DNA from: Brassica napus
Taxonomy: Eukaryota > Streptophyta > Magnoliopsida > Brassicales > Brassicaceae
Direction of reading: 5' to 3'
NCBI RefSeq assembly: GCF_020379485.1
Contig: NC_063445.1
Span: 50,245,422 to 50,309,421 of the forward strand
DNA: 64,000 nt
Both the position numbers and the translations under genes were made by a program. The notes beneath the pieces are model-generated. The model searched no databases. It was not told the DNA's origin and worked only from the letters and a program-made list of their open reading frames with translations. Below, in pieces: positions 57,422 to 64,000 of the stretch (positions within the stretch are counted from its first letter, which is position 1; every line of letters starts with the position of its first letter).

Positions 57422-59195
57422 TTAGTTGTGATGGACTTTTTTGGAGGACGGAACTTTCTTGGGAGCAGATGTTGCATCACCGTGGCTAGCATCTTCATCA
57501 GGTTGAGGATATTGTGGTGGCGGGTCCACCGAACTTTCTGCAATCACAGGATCATCATTAACTCTTGTGGTGTTCTCTGGGACTCTTGGGGAGCATAGAA
57601 GTGGGTTTCAGAGTTTGGATGAGAGCACGAGGCATGTCGTCATCGGGATTGTCATCACCTACATGTCAGTTCTGATTCACAAAGATTCGTGTTAGAATTA
57701 TTTAGACATCGTAATATCTAATCTTAGCACCCTTATTATAGTATATAGATGTAGTGAAAACTTTTTAATGCTGCTTCGTCCTGCTTTTTAATAGACTAAC
57801 CCATTTAATAGTTTATAAAAAAAAGATCATCTAGGAAAAGATAACACAAATTAATCACACTTGAAACCAAACTTTGTAAACTGGGCTAGCCCACGTCCAT
57901 TAGCCCATATCCATTTATTTTTTGTGGACAAAGAGTGACCATGTCCATTACGAACCATGTCCATTAAGGACCAGACCCACTTACACCCATGTTTACATGG
58001 ACTGTCATAAAGTTTATAATGGACCATATAAGAAAAGTTTAAATTTTAATCTATAAGCCTACAAACTTTACGGTTTTGGCGGAAAACTTGATTTTGCGTT
58101 TCAGTGAAAAAATCGATTTTGCGGTTTTGTCGGAAAAACTTGGTTTTGACAGACAAACTCGATTTTGCGGTTTTGGCAAGAAAACTCGATTTTCCAGTCT
58201 TGCAAAAAAACACGATTTTACGGTATTGGCGGAAAAATTCGATTTTCTGGTTTTGGCGGGAAAACTCGATTTTGCGGTTTTGGCGGGAAAACTCGATTTT
58301 ACGGTTTTGGCGGGAAAACTCGATTTTGCGGTTTTGGCGGGAAAACTCGATTTTACGGTTTTGGCGGGAAAACTCGATTTTGCGGTTTTGGCGGGAAAAC
58401 TCGATTTTGCGGTTTTGACGGGAAAACTCGATTTTGTGGTTTTGACGGGAAAACTCGATTTTGCGGTTTTGACGGGAAAACTCGATTATGTGGTTTTGCG
58501 GTTTTGGCAAGAAAACTTGATTTTGCGGTTTTGGCGAGAAAACTTGATTTTGTGGTTTTGGCAGGAAATGAGTTTTGCGGTTGTGGCACAAAAAATTGTT
58601 TTTGCGGTTTTAGCGAGAACACTTGATTTTATAGTTTTGTCGGAAAATTCGATATTAAATTTTAGAAACCTAACTTTTTGTGACCATTGAACCGACTGCA
58701 TCCACATAGTCCAAATCCATTAACACCCATTACCAATTGATCTTGTGATTCTTGTCCATTTATAACCCACATAGACAAATGGCTGTCACCAAAATAGACC
58801 CATTTATATTACCTTGGTAAAGCTCAATGTGGATGAGTAAATGACACAAGCAAACCTCTCCTCAACCTCTGTGATCAGACCTCTTTTACATCTTATGGCA
58901 AATGTATTTTTTGGGCTGCTTAATTCAAGTGAGATATCCCTCAATCCCGTTGAGAACAAACACATATCTGATGAGATACAATAAGACAAGAAGAAATTGG
59001 GTTTCAAGTTATTGTCATAAAGACTGAACAATGAAATTGATTCTGCAGAGTTAGATGTTCTGTAATAAGAAGCTTTAAACATTAAAAGTGGAGAGGGGAT
59101 CACCTGCTATGAATTTGGGGTTGATGATTGTAGCGACGATGACCCTAGACTCCACACCCAACCTCTCTGATTTCTGGTGAAGAGCATGGCGAGCC
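57422..59195 (-). pseudogene. Remnant of a second RPA70-like gene
   Basis: On the minus strand, an exon ending at a GT (59195-59104) reads SRVIVATIINPKFIAG, parallel to AKVILVTTLNPKCFGG of the Helitron RPA-like gene and at the same intron position. A middle open segment (about 59058-58813) ends at GGTAAT with the right polarity but weak similarity. The last exon (57658-57422) follows TGTAG and begins DDNPDDDMPRALIQTL, comparable to GDDHIVPVAQALSDTI, then changes frame and ends in a Lys-rich SSKKVHHN. The zinc-ribbon region is absent; a 27-bp minisatellite occupies its place. Probably another Helitron-borne RPA-like gene, decayed. Confidence 0.45.
58068..58648. repeat. 27-bp minisatellite, ~21 units
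   Basis: Units consist of GAAAACTCGATTTTGCGG followed by TTTTGGCGG, with scattered variants. Unit length is a multiple of three, so reading frames stay open on both strands for up to ~200 codons. The predicted peptides are pure 9-residue repeats with no start context or homology. Confidence 0.95.
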
Positions 59196-59592
59196 CATCA
59201 AACATTAAGGAGCGGTTTGAGTGATGAGACTTGTCTAGTCCTAGATGCTTGTTTATAGGAGCAAGTTATAGAATGCGAAGGATCAGGGATTGGAGTAATT
59301 AAGGTTAAGTAGTGGGACATGGATTTGGGATCGTAAATGTTAATCTAAATTATAAAGTGGCATTGATGACCATAGCATAGACGTTGGTTTCTAGGGTAAA
59401 TAAGAAGACGACGAAGAAGTTCAGTTTTTTGTAGATTGGTTCCTGTCACGAACACGGCCCAAAAACGATGGGGAAAATACAAGTACGCTTAAACTGAAAC
59501 CTAAACTTCAGCAAATGATAGCAGGACAAGTGTCATTTTTTCGAAAGAAAATATTTTTTTTACTTATTAGTATAGATAAGTGATACATTTGA
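59196..59592. other. Intergenic region, no gene seen
   Basis: No recognisable coding signal. May contain upstream exons of the RPA-like remnant too diverged to read. Confidence 0.4.
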
Positions 59593-59601
59593 TAGTTTCG
59601 A

Positions 59602-59744
59602 AATATCTGAATCCTAACTAAAAATATCTGAACCCGACCCGAAGTACAGAAATACCCGAACGGGTGCTACACTTCCATACCGAAATACCCGAAAATCCAA
59701 AATACCCGACTCGAATTCGAACGGGTAGCCGAACGCCCACCCCT
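59602..59744. mobile_element. Short hAT-like remnant with possible TSD
   Basis: A ~140-bp block rich in ACCCGAA motifs ends GAACGCCCACCCCT, a terminus resembling that of the element at 37.2 kb. It is bounded by the same 10-bp string TAGTTTCGAA (59593-59602 and 59744-59753). No TIR match on the left, so it may be internally deleted. Confidence 0.4.
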
Positions 59745-60863
59745 AGTTTCGAACATGACTGTAAACCATAACTTAGAGATTTTTTTTTAACACTTTTTTC
59801 ATTAAAAAGAATGGGGAATTGAGGACCATACAATAATAGAACAGAGCAAAGGATCAGCTCTAGTCTAGAAATATCACATAGATCTTAAGGCTACAGAAAG
59901 TGATGCCTTAACCAAGATATATATCCTGCAGCAATGTAAGATTGAAGCCGATCCTCTTGAATTATACCATCAGCAATAAGAAAAGCACCTTTGATATCAC
60001 AGCGTTTCAGAAATTGAACCCGCCAATCCAAAAAATCATTAAGCTGAAGACAGATCCTAACTGAATAGAATTTGAGAGAGAGCCAACACTACAAGAAAAA
60101 GGAGCTATTGTTACGATTTTTTGAAACTAGATTTCTTAGTCACATATTTGTGACATAACATACACTGATTTGTAACTGATCTATTATGTCAAAAAAAGAG
60201 TAGCTATTTAGTCACAATATTGTGACCGGTTATATCGTAACCAAATTATGTCGCATTTAGTGACATAAATATGACAAAAATAAATGAGACAAAAAATGTG
60301 ACATAATTGTAACTTTGTTTATTGTTACCATAGCGACAACTATGTGACTAAATGCTATGACTCCGTTTATGAAGATATATAAACTAAATGTTTGTGATGG
60401 ATGCATTGAAAAGGATAACAAATAAAAAATGTCGTAACTTTTCAAGCGCAAAATTATTTGGGTGATCTTGCAAGGTTTATTTATGTAGCTCAAGTTTTAA
60501 CAATGGTTTATCCTGAGTTTTAAAAAGAAACCATTGTTTATCATTTTTCTTTTGAGGTTGAATATGAAACTTTTCTATACACTATTCCCTAAACATAAAC
60601 ACTAAATTTAAATTTACATACAAAACAATTAATTTGATCTTCTTAAAATTTAGAAATTAATTCTTAAACTTTCAATTCAAATATATATTTTTAAAATTTA
60701 AACCAATATACTCCAAACACTTAATCTCAAATCCCCTAAGTTAAGTCCAAATCTCAAATCTAAACCCTAAACTACACCAAATCCTATATCATAAATTTAA
60801 ACTTCAAATATAATAGTTTAAACTTAAAATCTAAATCTTTGACATAAACTCAGAATTTATTCT

Positions 60864-61054
60864 TTTTTTTTGACAACTATAATAACTAAACTAAGATAAA
60901 GGTCCTACCGACTCGGAAAGCCAAGCCGGTGGGGTGGAATCAACATAGAACACAGCTGAAGGGGAACTCCGAGCACCTCGTGCAAGCTTGTCCGCCACTA
61001 GATTAGTTGCTCTTGGTATATGTTGAATCTTGAAGGAAGGAAAGAAACTCTTAC
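60864..61054 (-). mobile_element. 5'-truncated LINE insertion inside the CACTA element
   Basis: Bounded by 13-bp TSD CAGAATTTATTCT at 60851-60863 and 61055-61067. On the minus strand it encodes the last ~50 residues of an RNase H-like domain (FKIQHIPRATNLVADKLARG, then STPPAWLSE) and a stop. It ends in a ~9-base poly-A tail (poly-T at 60863-60871 on the plus strand). These are the hallmarks of target-primed reverse transcription. Confidence 0.9.
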
Positions 61055-61539
61055 CAGAATTTATTCTCTTAAAATCTTTAATCCCAAGTTTTTAAACTTA
61101 AACTTTTAACCTTACATATACTTCAAACCATATATTCATACTTAACCTTATATCTTAAGACATTAAGTCATATTACATACTTCAAACTATTTTTAAATAT
61201 TTTCTAAATTTTAAACTTAAACCTCAAACTCCAAATCATATATCATAAATTTCATTTCTAAATCTATTTTTCATTTCTAGAACTATATAACATGTACTCT
61301 AAGTGAAGTAAACTTATAATTTTAATAACTTTTTTTTATCAACAATAAAACTTATAATAAACATAAAAACTAAAAAAAATTAGAAAGTAAAATTCTATCC
61401 CTGTACGAAAATGAGATTAGAAACAAAAATTCTAAAACAACTAACATTAAAGAATAAAATGTATTCTGTCAGTTGAGAAAAAAAGTATAACAACTAAAAA
61501 AATTCCTATTGGCTGATTCACAAACACAAGGATCAAGCT

Positions 61540-62110
61540 TTTCACCGTCGGATGAGATTGGATCCAAGGGACCAAAGTTATTCCTTTTCTTCAGATCTCC
61601 ATACATAGCTTTCTTCACTGCTGGCCTCCGCATCTCCTCTCTTCTCTTTCGTCAGAAGATCTCTCCACCCTCGCAAGATCTCTGCCTTCATCGCTCTCCA
61701 TCTTCTCTACCACCTCCGTTAATAGTCGTTTATTATAAATTTTACTTCCATCATCTCTCTTCTGCGTGACTTTGATTTTGGTGCAGGTTGAAGAATTGAA
61801 TGAGTGGTATCTCTGTCTTCCATCATTTGATGTCACGCTCACCGTTCACCACCACTCCACGGTTTGACATATATCTCTCTGTCGCTGTCTTTGTCTCTCT
61901 CTTTGAATCTGATTTTTGTTTGTTTTTTGTAAAGGAGGGTGGAGGATGCAGAAAAAGCTTGATGGTGGAGGATGCAGAAGAAGCTTGATGGTGGAGGAGA
62001 CAAGACCAGCCGTGGTCGCAGTGGCTGTTGTGCGGCGGAGGCAAGGCCACACATGGCGGCTGGAGGAGGCAAGGCGAGGCAGGCATGGCCGCTTATTTTT
62101 TTAGGGTTGA
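61540..62110 (+). other. Possible captured gene fragment inside the CACTA element
   Basis: Clearly less AT-rich than the rest of the element. Pyrimidine-rich 5'-UTR-like sequence (61570-61720), an intron-like TTTTGGTGCAG-GTTGAAG acceptor at about 61788, and a purine-rich part with a duplicated AAGCTTGATGGTGGAGGATG (61960-62000) are visible. No protein family was recognised. Gene capture by CACTA elements is known, but chance composition cannot be excluded. Confidence 0.35.
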
Positions 62111-63605
62111 ATTTTTTTTAATGATTTGGTTTAGTTATCTAAACCTAATTTTATTTTAAACCAATTTCATTTTGTAAACCGAGTTATTTTTATTTCGATT
62201 TATAGAGTAACCAATTGAAACTGAGATGTTACTACTACTGTCATACTTTGTGAGGTTTAATTATGACAAATTAATAACATAATGAAGGTTACAAAATACA
62301 AAAATTTTGTTACACAATTATAGTAACGGATAAATATTATTTCGTTCGTCATTGATCATTATATTTTGTGACTAAATTTTTGATTATAATAGGCTACAAA
62401 AAAAATTGACCAAAAAAAAAGGCTACAAAATTAAGATTTTAAATTAGTTATAAATAATGACAGTTTGGGGCAACATATATAATGTCAGTATCGGTGACAG
62501 TAAAAAAACTATAATGTCGTCATTATTAGTGACATTTTGTGACAATAGATCCGTTACTAGAAGTGATATAGTTGTCACATTAAACAGTCACAAATTAAGA
62601 CAGTTTGATACAATTTAATAAGTAAGAAATTACTACAGTTTTGTTATTAATATACAACGTAACTATGTGTGACGATTTGTTACAAAAAAATTAGTCGCAA
62701 GAAATTGTGACATTTTTGTTACTCCAGAAACATTGTGACACACGTATTGTAACCATTAATAATTGGTCACAAAAACGTAACAATGATAATATTGTTACGA
62801 ATTCTTTGCTATCGTGACGGAAAATTTCGTCACAATACATTTATTTTCTTGTAGTGCAAGCAGAAGGTTTAGTAATTGCGGCAATTAGATCACGGTCTTC
62901 ACTTGAAAAAATAATCGAAACAAAATGGAGACTTTTGAGGCTTTCAATTGCCCATAACCAACTTTCAGAAGAAGCATCCATACGGCTGATAATCCCCGAG
63001 AAAGATCTTCTACTATGCAATAGAACATTCCCTTCATTGTTCCCGAGGACCCAAGAGGCACCACTTTCATTTTTGTACCTGTTCCAAGCATAACCAATGG
63101 CGCATTTGAACCAACCTAAAGGGAGAGGTTTCAAACCAAATATGATTCTCTTCTTTCTTTCAAGATTAATAGATTTTTCTTCTTTTTCTGTTGACTTGAT
63201 AAGAAACCAGTGATTGACCTCCTTATAAACTTTGCTAAGAAGGTCTGGTGCTCTTGTTACACTCCCATCAAAGAAATGGGAGTTTCTGTTCTTCCAAATA
63301 CTCTAGATGATCCAAGGGCCAGCTCTTCTTATGTTCAAAGGGATAGATAGGGTTTCTCTTGCTTTCAGAACATAGAAGATGTTAGAGTAAACCGAAGAAG
63401 AAGAGAAACTTGAAAGAGGCATAGGAAAGTTACTTGTAGCCCAATATTGCCTAGCCAAAGTGCAAGTAAATAGCACATGATTTATGGACTCTCCTTCCAA
63501 ACTGCAGATCTGACATCTTGTATCAATTCGCATACTTCTCGTCGTGAGATTATCAATCACTGGAAGAGCTCCACTAACTGCTTTCGAAAATAATATTTTG
63601 ATCTT

Positions 63606-64000
63606 AGGATAGCTGTTGTTTATTATTTTGAAAGCTTTGAATAAATATATTTTTGAGTTTATTTTAATATTTAATTCAAAAAATAAATGTTTTAATAATT
63701 TGTAATGAGTTTTTTAAAAAACATTTATGAAAGTTTTTTTTATTGAATTGAAAAGTGAAAGAGAAAACAGAGACCGGGGCCCAAAGGTTTTAAACATCAG
63801 CCCAGAAGTTCAATACTAAAATAAACCCATATATACATTAAGGGCCAACGTACCAGTAGTCCAATATAAATCATATATATAATGAGGGAGTTTCCTATTT
63901 TTCACATCAGCAGCTTCTAAAGTCATACGGGCCCACCAAGAATGATAAACGGGACCTCAGAAGTTCAACCATCCATCTCCCCTCTTAAATTCGTTTAGCC
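63606..64000. other. AT-rich end of window, no gene seen
   Basis: No coding signal. Poly-T/A tracts at 63705-63750, then a part with CCGGGGCCCAAAGG and several GCCCA motifs that looks like a repeat remnant. Confidence 0.5.

Larger units (their letters stand above)
60087..62856. mobile_element. CACTA (En/Spm) element, non-autonomous, TSD CAA
   Basis: Starts CACTACAAGAAAA and ends TTTTCTTGTAGTG, perfect 13-bp CACTA termini, flanked by CAA on both sides (60084-60086 and 62857-62859). Subterminal regions carry many GTGAC/GTCAC and TGTTACGA-type motifs in both orientations, as expected for transposase binding. At 2770 bp it lacks a transposase. It holds a LINE insertion and a G+C-richer, possibly captured segment. 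Confidence 0.95.
59891..63605 (-). pseudogene. RNase-H-like (LINE-derived) gene split by a CACTA element
   Basis: On the minus strand a truncated start (63605-63306) contains the zf-RVT zinc-binding region of plant LINE-type reverse transcriptases (CQICSLEGESINHVLFTC). After a TAG at 63303-63305, where relatives have Trp (GPWII-stop-SIWKNRN), the frame continues into an RVT_3-type RNase H fold (WFKCAIGYAWNRYKNESGAS, VLLHSRRSFSGI, LWAIESLKSL). At ITKPSAC it is interrupted by the CACTA element (60087-62856). It resumes at LSLKFYSVRICLQLNDFLDW, ending at a stop at 59891. The usual first catalytic Asp of RNase H is absent (CAIG), as in many such domesticated-looking or decayed copies. Non-functional in its present form. 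Confidence 0.85.

Noticed and set aside
58046..58690. Frames of 181 and 204 codons on opposite strands
   Set aside because: Pure 9-residue repeats from the 27-bp minisatellite.
61800..62104. Small overlapping frames on both strands inside the CACTA element
   Set aside because: No start/stop logic or homology; explained by purine/pyrimidine bias of the block.
1..64000. tRNA, rRNA, snRNA or miRNA genes
   Set aside because: None was recognised by eye. The only strong hairpins are the repeat-derived ones reported. A tRNA or covariance-model scan would be needed to exclude small RNA genes.

Overview
The window is plant nuclear DNA, almost certainly Brassicaceae and most likely a Brassica or Raphanus-type genome. 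This is inferred from GT-AG introns, AT-rich intergenic DNA, an A-type (CYP71-like) P450 gene, a Helitron carrying an RPA-like gene, and Tat-lineage Ty3 and Ty1/copia LTR retrotransposons. No bacterial-style operons, CRISPR arrays, rRNA or tRNA genes were recognised. Roughly three quarters of the window is transposable-element DNA. The only host gene that reads as intact is a cytochrome P450 on the minus strand at 5.3-7.0 kb.

Layout. 0.5-4.8 kb: a Helitron with both termini recognisable, carrying a ten-exon RPA70-like gene broken by one in-frame TAG. 5.3-7.0 kb: the P450 gene. 7.5-11.7 kb: a 4.2-kb element with terminal inverted repeats (TIRs), made of a duplicated segment, 20-bp minisatellites of a GTCGTC-type motif and an ~0.8-kb inverted repeat. 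11.7-13.1 kb: AT-rich DNA with MITE-like pieces. 13.1-18.1 kb: Tat-type Ty3 element 1 (minus), which keeps gag and protease and has lost pol. 18.58-28.20 kb: Tat-type Ty3 element 2 (minus), with TSD ACAAA, which keeps protease-RT-RNaseH-integrase and an antisense gene and has lost gag. 28.9-30.1 kb: a MITE and another repeat. 30.15-35.8 kb: copia element A (minus), internally deleted. 37.18-37.89 kb: a small hAT-like element with an 8-bp TSD. 39.04-50.78 kb: full-length Tat-type Ty3 element 3 (plus), with TSD CTCTG, 512-bp LTRs and a multi-exon antisense gene. 51.4-57.4 kb: copia element B (plus), a relative of A. 57.4-59.2 kb: remnants of a second RPA-like gene (minus) with a 27-bp minisatellite inside it. 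59.9-63.6 kb: an RNase-H-like, LINE-derived gene (minus) split by a 2.77-kb CACTA element (TSD CAA), which itself contains a 5'-truncated LINE insertion with a 13-bp TSD.

How the parts relate. The LTR elements all show nonsense codons or frameshifts, so none looks autonomous. Elements 1 and 2 are complementary deletion derivatives, one keeping gag and the other pol. Elements 2 and 3 both carry, between integrase and the 3' LTR, an antisense gene with its own TATA-like box, and next to it a shared noncoding block around TACGTAGGCAG. The LTRs of elements 1 and 2 carry arrays of palindromes at the same relative position, with different sequences and different copy numbers between the two LTRs of each element. 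These regulatory or structural features are the least explained part of the window. All coordinates of degenerate elements are read by eye and carry an uncertainty of some tens of bases.
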